From assembly GCF_016584115.1 (NCBI RefSeq), contig NZ_NRSK01000013.1, positions 1 through 64,000 on the forward strand: a stretch of 64,000 nucleotides of DNA, in the 5' to 3' direction. The DNA comes from Ectothiorhodospira mobilis (lineage in GTDB: Bacteria; Pseudomonadota; Gammaproteobacteria; Ectothiorhodospirales; Ectothiorhodospiraceae). The notes beneath the pieces are model-generated. The model was not told the DNA's origin. It was given only the letters and a program-made list of their open reading frames with translations, and ran no database searches. This document shows positions 47,018-59,545 of the stretch, piece after piece; the stretch's first letter is position 1; each line of letters starts with the position of its first letter. Position numbers and translations under genes: made by a program.

Positions 47018-48547
47018 ATGACCTGCCCATCCCAAGACACTGAACTGCCTCGCATCCCCCTCCCGAATCTCACCATCGCCCTGCTCCCCATCGTCTTCAC
47101 GATGACCCTCATGCTGCTGCAGATCGTCGCCTTCGACGATTTCGTGCCCCATGTCCCCCTGACCCTGGGCATCGCCTTCACCGGACTGCTGGGCTGGGCC
47201 CGCGGCATCCGCTGGTGGCGTATGGAAAACGGCCTCTACCATGTGGTGCACATCGGCCTGCAGTCGGTGGCCATCCTGGTCACCGTGGGCATGATCATCG
47301 GCACCTGGGTGCTCTCCGGCACGGTGCCGCTGCTGATCTATTACGGCCTGCAGCTGATCACCCCCGAACTGTTTCTGCTCACCGCCATGCTGCTCACCGC
47401 CGTCATCTCCATCGCCCTGGGCACCTCCTGGGGCACCGTGGGCACCGTGGGCCTGGCCCTGGTGGGCATCGGCGAGGGCCTGGGCATCCCCATGGCCCTC
47501 ACCGGCGGCGCCATCGTCTCCGGCGCCTTCTTCGGCGACAAGATGTCGCCGCTGTCGGACACCACCAACCTGGCCCCCGCGGTCACCTCCACCGATCTGT
47601 TCAGCCACATCCGCAACATGATGGCCACCTCCCTGCCCGCCCTGCTCATCGGCGGTGTCCTCTATGGGGTCATCGGTACCGGCTTCAGTGGCAGCGACCT
47701 GGACCCCACCCGCATCAATGCCATCCTCACGGGGCTGGAGAACCAGTTCGTACTGCATCCGGTCCTGCTGCTGCCGCCGGTGCTGGTGCTGGCCCTGGCG
47801 GTGACCCGCTTCCCGGTGCTGCCCACCCTCTTTCTGGGGGCCGTCACCGGGGCCCTCATGGCCATGCTGGTGCAGGGCGTCGGGCCTGTGGAGGCGGTGA
47901 TGGCCATGCAGGACGGCTTCGTCAGCCAGACCGGCGTGGACTCGGTGGACAACCTGCTCACCACCGGCGGCATCCAGTCCATGATGTGGACCATCTCCCT
48001 GGTGCTCATCGCCCTGGCCTTCGGCGGCATCCTGGAGCAGACCCGCAGCGTCGAGGCCATCCTCAAGGCCATCATCGGGGCCGTGCGCGGCCGCTTCTCC
48101 CTGGTGTTGGCCAGCACCGGCGCCGCCGCCGGCACCAACGTCATCTCCGGCGACCCCTATCTCTCCATCGCCCTGCCGGGGCGCATGTTCGCGCCGGTCT
48201 ACCGGGGCCAGGGGCTGTCCACCCTGAATCTGTCCCGCTCCGTGGAGGAAGGCGGTACCCTCATCAACCCGCTGATCCCCTGGGGGGCCGGTGCCGCCTT
48301 CACCGCCGGGGCCCTGGGCATCCCCACCCTGGTCTATGCCCCCTTCGCCTTCATCTGCTGGATCTCGCCGCTCATCGGCCTGCTGTTCGCCGCCACCGGC
48401 TGGTTCATGCCCCGGGCCACCGAGGCGGAGGTGCGCCAATGGCAGCAGGAGGAAGAGGCCATCCTCACCCAGGACGGCATGGCCAACTGCGCCGATCTGG
48501 ACCCCGAGGAGATCGAACGGGCCTTCGACTGCTACCGCCGGCGCTGA
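47018..48547 (+). CDS. nhaC: Na+/H+ antiporter NhaC
   Basis: A 509-residue inner-membrane protein with about 11-12 hydrophobic helices. NhaC antiporters export sodium in exchange for protons and are typical of alkaliphiles. The family signature GAFFGDKMSPLSDTTNLAP is at about 168-186. Other conserved blocks are SIALGTSWGTVGTVG and NVISGDPYLSIALPG. The C-terminal tail is acidic and cytoplasmic. Malate/lactate-type (MleN) antiporters are close relatives and cannot be excluded. It is a single-gene unit with its own promoter and a hairpin downstream. Confidence 0.93.
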   Translation: MTCPSQDTELPRIPLPNLTIALLPIVFTMTLMLLQIVAFDDFVPHVPLTLGIAFTGLLGWARGIRWWRMENGLYHVVHIGLQSVAILVTVGMIIGTWVLSGTVPLLIYYGLQLITPELFLLTAMLLTAVISIALGTSWGTVGTVGLALVGIGEGLGIPMALTGGAIVSGAFFGDKMSPLSDTTNLAPAVTSTDLFSHIRNMMATSLPALLIGGVLYGVIGTGFSGSDLDPTRINAILTGLENQFVLHPVLLLPPVLVLALAVTRFPVLPTLFLGAVTGALMAMLVQGVGPVEAVMAMQDGFVSQTGVDSVDNLLTTGGIQSMMWTISLVLIALAFGGILEQTRSVEAILKAIIGAVRGRFSLVLASTGAAAGTNVISGDPYLSIALPGRMFAPVYRGQGLSTLNLSRSVEEGGTLINPLIPWGAGAAFTAGALGIPTLVYAPFAFICWISPLIGLLFAATGWFMPRATEAEVRQWQQEEEAILTQDGMANCADLDPEEIERAFDCYRRR

Positions 48548-48565
48548 TCCCGCCCGTCGCGGCGG

Positions 48566-48583
48566 CCGGGCCCCTTGGCCCGG
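48566..48583 (+). terminator. hairpin after nhaC
   Basis: CCGGGCC (48566-48572), loop CCTT, GGCCCGG (48577-48583): a perfect 7-bp GC stem 18 nt after the nhaC stop. No T-run follows. It overlaps the -35 box of the efflux operon promoter. Confidence 0.45.
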
Positions 48584-48604
48584 GCCCGGTCGCCGCCCTA
48601 TACT
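48575..48604 (+). promoter_or_regulatory. candidate sigma-70 promoter for the RND operon
   Basis: TTGGCC (48575-48580), 18 nt, TATACT (48599-48604, five of six matches). Transcription would start near 48611, about 160 nt before the chosen adaptor start. An in-frame ATG at 48620 lies directly behind it. Confidence 0.5.
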
Positions 48605-48769
48605 TTCGATCCGTTCCAGATGGACGGCATCCCGCCGCGGATCCCGGGTCAACCGGGCCCGCCCTCGTGCGTTCATCTCTCCCATGCATCGGTCCCCTCC
48701 CGGCCGGACCCCGTTTCCTCGACGGACGTCCCCCGGGGTCCATTCCCTTCAACGGACGTGAACCCGCCC

Positions 48770-49956
48770 ATGCGACGCGCACTCCTCGTCATCCCCACTG
48801 CCCTGGCGATCCTGGCCCTGTTCCTGTGGTGGATGGGGCGTCCGGACCCGGACACGGGGGCCGGCACCGGAGGCGGCAGCCAGACGGTCACCGTGGCCGC
48901 CGCAACGGTGCAGCAGACGGACATCACGGAGCGATTGCATTTCACCGGCACCTTGCGGGCCGCCCATCGCGTGGAGATCGCCACCCGGGTCACCGGGGAA
49001 CTGGAACGCCTGCATGGGGACATCGGCGATGTGATCACCCCGGGGATGTTGCTGGCGGAGCTGGACGACGACGAGTTCCAGCAGGAACTGGAACAGGCCC
49101 AGGCGGAGCTGGCCGTGTCCCGGGCCACCCTGCAGGAGAGCGAGGCGGCCCTGGCCCTGGCGCGCAAGGAACTGGCCCGCACCCGGGAGCTGCGGGCGCA
49201 GCGCATCGCCTCGGAGGCGGAACTGGAGACAGCCGCCACCGAGGTGGAGGCCAAGGAGGCCCAGGTGATGCTGGCCCGGGCCCAGGTGCAGCAGCGCCAG
49301 GCGGCCCTGCGTAACGCCCGCATCCGCCTGGGCTACACCCGCATCCACGCCGACGTGGAGGCGGGGGCCGGCCCGTGGCGCGTGGGGGAACGCCTGGTGG
49401 ACCCGGGCAGCCTGTTGCAGGCCAATACCCCCATCCTCACCCTGGTGAACCTGCAGTCCCTGATTGCGCGGATCCACGTCACCGAACGGGACTACGCCCG
49501 GCTGGCGGTGGGCCAGCCGGCAGAGATCACCGTGGCCGCCCACCCCGGGATGGGCGTTGCCGGGGAGGTGGCCCGTATCGCCCCCGAGTTCAGCGAGACC
49601 TCGCGCCAGGCCCTGGTGGAGATCCACGTGCCCAATGACGACGAGCGCCTGCGCCCCGGGATGTTCGCCGAGGTGCAGGTGCGCACGCGCACGGTGGAGC
49701 GGGCCACGGTGGTGCCGGTGGAGGCCCTGGTGGAACGGGACGGGCGCCGCGGGGTGTTCCGGGTGGAGGAGATGGATGCGGGACCGGTGGCCCGCTTCGT
49801 CCCCGTGGAGACGGGCATCGAGACGCAGGGTCGCGTGCAGATCCGCTCCCCCGGACTGGAAGGCCGGGTGGTGACCCTGGGACGGCATCTGCTCACCGAT
49901 GGCACCCGCCTGCGCCTGGGGGAACTGGATGAGGTGCTCATCGAGGGCGTGCGCTG

Positions 49957-49957
<1 letters not shown>
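48770..49957 (+). CDS. RND efflux periplasmic adaptor subunit
   Basis: The 395-residue protein is a membrane fusion protein of the HlyD/AcrA type that bridges the inner-membrane pump and TolC. An N-terminal membrane anchor (about 4-23) is followed by a lipoyl/barrel-sandwich part (ITERLHFTGTLRAAHRVEIATRV), a coiled-coil hairpin at about 105-175 and the beta-barrel and membrane-proximal domains. There is no lipobox. The start is the ATG giving MRRALLVIP; the frame is open to an ATG at 48620 directly behind a promoter, which would add 50 Pro-rich residues. The pump gene overlaps its stop by one base. Confidence 0.9.
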
Positions 49958-53048
<3,091 letters not shown>

Positions 53049-53052
<4 letters not shown>

Positions 53053-54719
53053 CCCGTACCCGCATCCCCGCAAGACCTCGCAGGACCCCGTCCGGTGGCC
53101 CCACGGCCCTTGGGCTCGGCCTGCTCCTGCTGATCCCCGTGACGGCCCCGGCAGAACAGGACACGGTCCCGGCGCCACCCTCCCTGGACGCCCCACTGGA
53201 ACCGGAGGGACAGGCGCCCCGCCCGGCCGGGGAGGCGGTGGAGCTGGGCCTGCCGGACGGGGACCCCCCGTCCGCCGCATCCGGTGAGGGGCTGACCCTG
53301 TCCGTGGAAGACGCCGTGCTCCTGGCCCTGCGGCACAACCGCTCCCTGGCCGCGGAACAGCTCCAGCCCGCCATCACCGGCACCTTCGAGGCGGTGGAGC
53401 GGGCCGTCTTCGATGCGGAACTCTTCGCCGAGATGAGTGCCTCCCGGGAGGAATCGGTACGCCAGTTCAGCGAGGTGAACCGGCCGCCGGCGGTGAGCCT
53501 CTCGCAGCGGGAACAGGCCGAGGCGGGTCTGCGCCAGACCCTGCCCACGGGCACCGACATCGAACTGACCCTGAGCGCCAGCCGCAGCGAGCGCCGGGAC
53601 CAGATCAGCACCACCGAGCAGTTCACCTCCCGCGCCGGACTCACCCTCACCCAGGCCCTGCTGCAAGGGGCGCGCATCGAGTCCAACCTGGCCAGCCTGC
53701 GCCAGGCCCGGGTGGACACCGCCATCTCCCGCTATGCCTTCCGGGGCTTCGCCGAATCCCTGGTGGCGGACGTGGAGCAGGCCTACTGGGACTACGTCCT
53801 GGCCAGCCGCAACACCGCCATCTTCGAGGAATCCCTGGAGGTGGCCCGCCGGCAACTGGAGGAGACCCGCCAGCGCATCCGCGTGGGCGACCGCCCCGAG
53901 ACCGAGGAGACCTCGGCCCTGGCGGAGGTGGCCCTGCGCCGCCAGGGGCTCATCGATGCCCGTTCCCAGCGGGCCCGGGCCCGCATCCGTCTGCTGCAGC
54001 TCATCAACCCGCCGGCGGCCCGCTGGGACAGCCGCATCCAGGCCGAGGACACCCCGACCCCCGACGTCCCCCCCCTGGAACCCATGGCGGCCCATCTCCA
54101 GCTGGCCATGGACCTGCGTCCGGACCTGAACGAGGCCCGGCTGCAGCTGCAGCGGGGGGAGCTGGAGGTGGTGCGCACCCGCCAGGGGCTCCTGCCCCGG
54201 CTGGACCTGTTCATCACCCTGGGCCAGAGCGGCTACGCCGACAGCTTCGGCTCCGCCTGGCGCGCCGTGGACGACGAGGGCTACGACTACAGCCTGGGCC
54301 TGCAGTTCTCCCACCCCCTGGGCAATCGCGCCGGGGAGGCCGACGCCCGCCGCGCCCGGCTGTCCCGGGAGCAGGCCCGGGAATCCCTGTACCACATGGA
54401 GCAGCTGACGGCCCTGGACGTGCAGAACGCCTGGTACGAGGCCAACCGCACCCGGGAGCAGATCGCCGCCACCCGCCAGACCCGCATCCTGCAGGAGCAG
54501 GTGCTGGAGACGGAACAGACCCGCTTTCGCGTGGGCAGCGGCACCGCCCTGGCCGTGGCCCAGGCCCAGCGGGACCTGCTGGAGAGCCGCCTGGACGAGA
54601 TGGAGGCCATCATCCGCCACCGCCAGGCCCTCACCGACCTGTACCGGCAGAGCGGCACCCTGCTGCTGCGCCGGGGCATCGAGGCCCCCGGGGACACCCG
54701 CGCGGAGACGGCCTATTGA
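53049..54719 (+). CDS. TolC family outer membrane efflux protein
   Basis: A 556-residue outer-membrane channel protein that completes the tripartite efflux system. A signal peptide with hydrophobic core at about 19-32 and a likely cleavage after APA (about residue 35) is followed by a Pro-rich stretch to about 80. Two OEP repeats of long helices then follow (about 85-300 and 330-545), including VEQAYWDYVLA and VQNAWYEANRTREQIAA. The Pro-rich extension after the signal peptide is longer than usual. It overlaps the pump gene by 4 bp, and the next transporter gene starts in its stop codon. Confidence 0.9.
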
Positions 54720-55609
54720 CCGCCCTCGCCCTGCTTGTCCCCACCTTCCTGCTCCTGGCCGCCGGGGCCGTCCTGCGGCGCTGGGCGGGGCTGGGGCAGG
54801 GCTTCTGGTCGGACCTGGAATGGCTCATCTACCATATCCTCTTCCCGGCCCTGCTGTTCGGCTCCCTGGCGGGTCGCCCCCTGGAACTGGGCAACGCCGC
54901 AGGCATGATCCAGACCGGGGCCCTGTCCCTGGCGGCGGGGATGCTGCTGGCCTGGCTGGGCAGGGGCTGGACGGGGCTCTCGCGGCAGGACTTCGCCTCC
55001 GCCTTCCAGTGTGCCTTCCGCTTCAACTCCTACATCGGCTTCGCCATCCTCGGCGGGCTGTACGGCGACCGGGGTGTGGCTGCCTTCGCCATCCTGGCGG
55101 GGTTCATGGTCCCCCTGGCCAACCTGGGGGCCGTATGGGCCCTGGCCCGCCACGGGCAGCAGGGGCTGCTGCGGGAACTGGCGCGTAACCCCCTGGTGCT
55201 CTCCACCTTCGCCGGTCTGGCCTGGTCCCTGGCGGGCTGGCCCCTGCCGCAGATGGCCGCCACCACCCTGGACTTCCTCGGCCAGGCCGCCCTGCCCATG
55301 GGGCTCATCGCCGCCGGCGCCGGGCTGCATCTGTCCGGCCTCGGGGGGCACGTGCCCGCCGTGCTCTACCTGGGCCTGGTGAAGTTGATGGCCGTTCCCG
55401 CCGTGGCCTTTGCCAGCGCCACCTGGACCGGGCTCCAGGGGCCCTATTTCGCCGCCGCCCTGGTGCTGGCGGCCCTGCCCACCGCCTCCTCGGCCTACAT
55501 CCTGGCGGTACGCATGGGCGGGGACGGCCGCATCGTCGCCGCCCTTATCGCCGCCACCACCCTGGGGGCCACCCTCACCCTGCCCCTCTGGCTCACCCTC
55601 CTGCCCTGA
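54716..55609 (+). CDS. AEC family transporter
   Basis: A 297-residue membrane protein with about ten hydrophobic segments of the auxin efflux carrier (AEC) superfamily. Motifs include FPALLFGSLA, FRFNSYIGFAILGGLYG and LKLMAVP-type VKLMAVPAVAF near the C-terminal half. Bacterial members move malate, malonate or similar organic acids, but the substrate here is unknown. Initiation is inferred at TTG 54716, which overlaps the TolC stop in TTGA; no other start precedes the conserved region. The coupling makes it a fourth member of the efflux operon. Confidence 0.85.
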   Translation: MTALALLVPTFLLLAAGAVLRRWAGLGQGFWSDLEWLIYHILFPALLFGSLAGRPLELGNAAGMIQTGALSLAAGMLLAWLGRGWTGLSRQDFASAFQCAFRFNSYIGFAILGGLYGDRGVAAFAILAGFMVPLANLGAVWALARHGQQGLLRELARNPLVLSTFAGLAWSLAGWPLPQMAATTLDFLGQAALPMGLIAAGAGLHLSGLGGHVPAVLYLGLVKLMAVPAVAFASATWTGLQGPYFAAALVLAALPTASSAYILAVRMGGDGRIVAALIAATTLGATLTLPLWLTLLP

Positions 55610-55652
55610 ATCCCCGGGCCCGGGCTGCGTCCCGTCCACACCGCCCGGCCTC

Positions 55653-55687
55653 TTGCGATTCCGCAAGGACACAAAACAGGTTACAAT
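55653..55687 (+). promoter_or_regulatory. mobA promoter with FNR/FixK-like box
   Basis: TTGC-N6-GCAA at 55653-55666 lies in the perfect 6-bp palindrome CTTGCG-ATTC-CGCAAG (55652-55667). It fits the TTGM-N6-KCAA pattern of FNR/FixK-family regulators. It overlaps a -35 (TTCCGC, 55659-55664) that is 17 nt from TACAAT (55682-55687). A second repeat ATCCGG-N12-CCGGAT (55686-55709) covers the predicted transcription start near 55694. Confidence 0.5.
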
Positions 55688-55721
55688 CCGGCATAACCTT
55701 ATTCCGGATATCGAAACCCCA

Positions 55722-56429
55722 ATGCCTCTCCCCCCTCACGCCCTCACCGGCATCCTCCTGGCCGGCGGTCGGGGCCTGCGCATGGACGGTCGCGACAAGG
55801 GACTGGTGTCCGTGGCGGGCCGGCCCATGGCCGCCTGGGCCCTGGACCGCCTCACCCCCCAGGTGGACCGGGTGCTCATCAGCGCCAACCGCCACGGACC
55901 GGCCTATGCGGCCTTCGGCCACCCGGTGGTGGGGGATGCCGTCACCGGCCACGCCGGCCCCCTGGCCGGGTTGAGTGCCGCCCTGGCCCTTGCGGACACC
56001 CCCTGGGTGATCACCTGCCCCTGCGACTGCCCGCGCCCCCCCCGGGACCTGGTGGCCCGGCTGGAGGCCGCCCGGCGCCGAACCGGGGCGCCGGCGGCGG
56101 TGGCCCACGACGGCACGCGCCTGCAACCCCTGTTCGCCCTGCTGGCCTCGGCCCTGCACCCCGACCTGCAGGAACACCTGCACCGGGGCGGGCGCCGGGC
56201 CGGGGAGTGGCTCCTGGCCCAGGGGGCCGTGATGGCGGATTTCTCGCACCATCCCCGGGCCTTTGACAACATCAACACCGAGGCGGACCGCCGGCATCTG
56301 GAGGCGGTGCTGCGGGATCCCCCCGCCTCAGCAGCACATCATTCGCAGATGCCGCGGGTGAATCCCCCCCCATCCGCCGGGGACCGCCCCCAGCCAACCC
56401 CGGAGCCTGAAGCGAGTCCGCCCCCATGA
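55722..56429 (+). CDS. mobA: molybdenum cofactor guanylyltransferase
   Basis: MobA joins GMP to molybdopterin to make the guanine dinucleotide form for DMSO-reductase-family enzymes. The 235-residue protein has the nucleotide-binding ILLAGGRGLRMDGRDKGL (about 11-28) and conserved GDAVTGHAGPLAGL and CPCDCP. It ends NINTEADRRH, where most homologues stop. Beyond that are about 35 extra Pro/Ala-rich residues that carry the stop codon onto the moaA ATG (4-bp overlap). The start ATG at 55722 lacks a clear ribosome site. It is the first gene of mobA-moaA-moeA. Confidence 0.92.
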   Translation: MPLPPHALTGILLAGGRGLRMDGRDKGLVSVAGRPMAAWALDRLTPQVDRVLISANRHGPAYAAFGHPVVGDAVTGHAGPLAGLSAALALADTPWVITCPCDCPRPPRDLVARLEAARRRTGAPAAVAHDGTRLQPLFALLASALHPDLQEHLHRGGRRAGEWLLAQGAVMADFSHHPRAFDNINTEADRRHLEAVLRDPPASAAHHSQMPRVNPPPSAGDRPQPTPEPEASPPP

Positions 56430-57409
56430 CCGCATCGCTGCAGGACCCCTTCGGCCGTCGCATCCGCTATCTGCGCCTGTCCATCACCGACCGCTGCGAC
56501 CTGCGTTGCGGCTACTGCATGGACGAGGGCACCCGTTTTCTGCGCCGCCAGGAGATCCTCACCCTGGAGGAGATCCACACCGTGGCGGCGGCCTTCGCCG
56601 ACCTGGGAGTGGACAAGATCCGCGTCACCGGCGGTGAGCCCCTGGTGCGCCGCGGGGCCCTGGGGCTTTTGGGGGACCTGGCCCTGCTGCCGGGACTGCG
56701 GGAACTGGTACTCACCACCAACGGGACGCAGCTGGTGCACCAGGCCCTGCCCCTGCGGGTGGCCGGGGTGCGGCGGCTCAACATCAGCCTGGACACCCTG
56801 CGCCCGGATCGCTTCCGGGAGATCACCCGCGGCGGCTGCCTGGAGCGGGTACTGGCCGGCATCGAGGCCGCCCGGGGGGTGGGCTTTAAGGGCCTGCGGC
56901 TCAACTGCGTCATCCAGCACGGGGTCAACGCGGACGAGATCCCGGAGCTGGTGGCCTTTGCCCGGGACCGGACCATGGACATCGCCTTTATCGAGCGCAT
57001 GCCCCTGGGGGGCGGTGCCGGCGGCGGCGATGCGCTGACGGCGGACGCGGTGCGCGCCCGGGTGGAGGCGCACTTCCCGCTGCTGCCCACCCTGGAGGAC
57101 ACGGGCGGGCCTGCGCGCTACTTCCGCCTGGGGGGGCATCCCACCCGGGTGGGATTCATCGCCCCCATGAGCCACGACTTCTGTGCCGGCTGCAACCGCG
57201 TGCGTCTCACGGCGGACGGCCGGCTGCTGCCCTGCCTGGGCCATTCCGGGGCCGTGGACCTGAAACGGGTCCTGCGCAACCGCCCCGGGGATCGGCAGGC
57301 CCTGGAGAAGGCCATCCTGGGAGCGCTGCGCCACAAGCCCCGGGACCATGGGTTCCACGCCCCGGGGGAGACCCGCATCCTGCATCGCATGAACCGCACG
57401 GGGGGATGA
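56426..57409 (+). CDS. moaA: GTP 3',8-cyclase MoaA
   Basis: MoaA is a radical SAM enzyme that, with MoaC, turns GTP into cyclic pyranopterin monophosphate, the first step of molybdenum cofactor synthesis. The 327-residue protein has the SAM-cluster motif C24-x3-C28-x2-C31 in CDLRCGYC and a second cluster at C253, C256 and C270 (CAGCNRVRL). It ends in the conserved Gly-Gly needed for activity. Its ATG overlaps the mobA stop, and moeA follows after 36 nt. moaC is not present in the window. Confidence 0.95.
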   Translation: MTASLQDPFGRRIRYLRLSITDRCDLRCGYCMDEGTRFLRRQEILTLEEIHTVAAAFADLGVDKIRVTGGEPLVRRGALGLLGDLALLPGLRELVLTTNGTQLVHQALPLRVAGVRRLNISLDTLRPDRFREITRGGCLERVLAGIEAARGVGFKGLRLNCVIQHGVNADEIPELVAFARDRTMDIAFIERMPLGGGAGGGDALTADAVRARVEAHFPLLPTLEDTGGPARYFRLGGHPTRVGFIAPMSHDFCAGCNRVRLTADGRLLPCLGHSGAVDLKRVLRNRPGDRQALEKAILGALRHKPRDHGFHAPGETRILHRMNRTGG

Positions 57410-57445
57410 TTTCCACTCCGCTTAATCCGAAAGGACACCACTGCC

Positions 57446-58726
57446 ATGACCCACACCAACGCCATCCCTGCAGGGATCCGGAACCCCGACGACTGCGCTC
57501 CCGAAGCCCTCACCCTGGAACAGGCCCGGGAACGCATCCTGGACGACGTTCACCCCCTCCGGGAGGAGACGTCCGTGCCCCTCATGGACGCCCTGGGGCG
57601 GGTTACGGCCCGGGACATCCCCTCCCCCATCGCCGTCCCGGGGCATGACAACGCCGCCATGGACGGCTATGCCCTGGCGACCGAAGACCTGTGCAGCGAT
57701 GGCCCCACCGCCATGACCCTGGCAGGCACGGCCCTGGCGGGGGCCCCCTTCACCGGGACCCGGCCACCGGGGTCCTGCGTGCGCATCATGACCGGGGCGG
57801 TGCTGCCCCCGGACTGCGATGCGGTGGTGATGCAGGAACGGGTGCACAGGGAAGCCGGAGGAGCGGTGCGGATCCCCCCGGGGGTCCGCCCCGGAGAGAA
57901 CGTGCGCCGCGCCGGCGAGGACCTGCAACCGGGTCAGATGCTCCTGCCGGCGGGGGAGCGCATCGACGGCCCGCGTCTGGGGCTGCTGGCCTCCGCCGGG
58001 ATCACCCGGGTGACGGTGCTGCGCCGCCCGCGGGTGGCCCTCTTCTCCACCGGGGACGAGCTGGCCCCCCCGGACCGGCCCCTGGCCCCGGGACAGATCC
58101 ACGACAGCAACGGCCCCGCCCTGCGGGGGCTGCTCACCGCCCTGGGGGTGGAAATCCTGGATCTGGGGCGCGTCTCCGACACCCCCGGGGCCCTGGAAGA
58201 GGCCCTGGACCAGGCCGGGGCCCGGGCCGACCTGGTGATCACCACCGGCGGCGTCTCCGTGGGCGAGGCGGATCACGTGCGCCGGGTGCTGGACCGGGTG
58301 GGCCGGGTGGCCTTCTGGAAGGTGGCCGTCAAACCCGGCAAGCCCCTGGCCTTCGGCCGGGTGGGGGATGCGGTCTTCTTCGGCCTGCCGGGGAACCCGG
58401 TCTCCGCCATGGTCACCTTCTGCCAGCTGGTGCAGCCGGCCCTGCTGCGCCTCATGGGGGTATCCCATCCGGCACCGCCCGCGGGTTTTCAGGTGCCCTG
58501 CGCCACCCGGCTGCACAAGCGCCCCGGGCGCCTGGAATTCCAGCGGGGCCGGCTGGAACGGGCTCCGGACGGCCGGCTCCGGGTCCGTGCCATGGACCAC
58601 CAGGGCTCCGGGGTGCTGCGCTCCATGCGCGAGGCCGACTGCTTCATCGTCCTGTCCCCGGAAGGGGGCACGCTGGAGGCCGGCGACCTGGTGGAGGTGC
58701 AGCCCTTCCGGGGCGTGATGCCCTGA
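57446..58726 (+). CDS. moeA: molybdopterin molybdenumtransferase MoeA
   Basis: MoeA inserts molybdate into adenylated molybdopterin. The 426-residue protein has VPGHDNAAMDGYAL (about 60-73), IMTGAVLPPDCDAVV, the MPT-binding STGDEL and SNGPAL blocks, and ITTGGVSVGEADHV and GLPGNPVSA in domain III. An AAAGGAC ribosome site precedes the ATG. It completes the three-gene Mo-cofactor cluster. No molybdate transporter or molybdoenzyme gene is in the window. Confidence 0.95.
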   Translation: MTHTNAIPAGIRNPDDCAPEALTLEQARERILDDVHPLREETSVPLMDALGRVTARDIPSPIAVPGHDNAAMDGYALATEDLCSDGPTAMTLAGTALAGAPFTGTRPPGSCVRIMTGAVLPPDCDAVVMQERVHREAGGAVRIPPGVRPGENVRRAGEDLQPGQMLLPAGERIDGPRLGLLASAGITRVTVLRRPRVALFSTGDELAPPDRPLAPGQIHDSNGPALRGLLTALGVEILDLGRVSDTPGALEEALDQAGARADLVITTGGVSVGEADHVRRVLDRVGRVAFWKVAVKPGKPLAFGRVGDAVFFGLPGNPVSAMVTFCQLVQPALLRLMGVSHPAPPAGFQVPCATRLHKRPGRLEFQRGRLERAPDGRLRVRAMDHQGSGVLRSMREADCFIVLSPEGGTLEAGDLVEVQPFRGVMP

Positions 58727-58741
58727 AAGGGGTAATGGGGA

Positions 58742-59494
58742 TCAGAGGGTGGGGATCACCGTCTCCAGCAGGCGGCGGACGTTGTCCATGCCCTGGCTGA
58801 CATTGCGGTTCACCTCCTCCATGGAGATCTCCCCGGCCCCCTCGCCGCGGCCGGCGGCCCAGTTGGCCACCACGGCACAGGTGGCATAGGCCAGGTCCAG
58901 TTCCCGGGCCAGGGCGGCCTCCGGCATGCCGGTCATCCCCACCAGATCGCAACCGTCCCGCTCCAGGCGGTCGATCTCGGCACCGGTCTCCAGGCGCGGT
59001 CCCTGGGTGGCGGCGTAGGTGCCCCGCTCCACGGCGTCGATGCCGATGCCGCGGGCCCCCTGGATAAGGGCCTGGCGCAGACCCTCATCATAGGGATGGG
59101 TGAAGTCCACGTGGGTCACATGGCTCAGGTCCTCCTCGAAGAAGGTATGTCCCCGGGACCAGGTGTAATCGATGATCTGATCGGGGAAGACCAGGCGCGG
59201 GGGGTGCATCTCCCGGGTGATCCCCCCCACCGCCGCCACGGCCACCACGCGGTGGATGCCCGCGTTCTTCAGGGCCCAGATGTTGGCGCGGTAGTTGATG
59301 CGGTGCGGCGGGATGGTGTGGCCATAGCCATGGCGCGCCAGGAAGACGACGCGGCGGCCCGCCAGGACCCCGTGGGTCAGGGGGCCGGAGGGCTCGCCAT
59401 AGGGGGTGTGCATCACCTCGCGGCGGGTGATCTCGAGTCCATTGAGGGAGGTCAGGCCGGTGCCACCGATGATGGCGATGGTGCTTTCAGTCAT
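58742..59494 (-). CDS. mtnP: S-methyl-5'-thioinosine/methylthioadenosine phosphorylase
   Basis: A 250-residue purine-nucleoside phosphorylase family protein that recycles methylthio-nucleosides from polyamine and quorum-signal synthesis. Key blocks are IGGTGLTSL (9-17), FLARHGYGHTIPPHRINYRAN and GMTGMPEAALARELDL. At the base-recognition site it has VANWAAG, where adenine-specific MTAP has an Asp pair. This favours a 6-oxopurine substrate, as in the methylthioinosine phosphorylase of Pseudomonas aeruginosa. That enzyme also lies near nagZ and a phosphoribosyltransferase, the same neighbourhood as here. Confidence 0.88.
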   Translation of the reverse strand: MTESTIAIIGGTGLTSLNGLEITRREVMHTPYGEPSGPLTHGVLAGRRVVFLARHGYGHTIPPHRINYRANIWALKNAGIHRVVAVAAVGGITREMHPPRLVFPDQIIDYTWSRGHTFFEEDLSHVTHVDFTHPYDEGLRQALIQGARGIGIDAVERGTYAATQGPRLETGAEIDRLERDGCDLVGMTGMPEAALARELDLAYATCAVVANWAAGRGEGAGEISMEEVNRNVSQGMDNVRRLLETVIPTL

Positions 59495-59545
59495 GGAACT
59501 CTCGGATGCTGGATGGATGGGATGGAATCGGGGATTTTATGAGGC

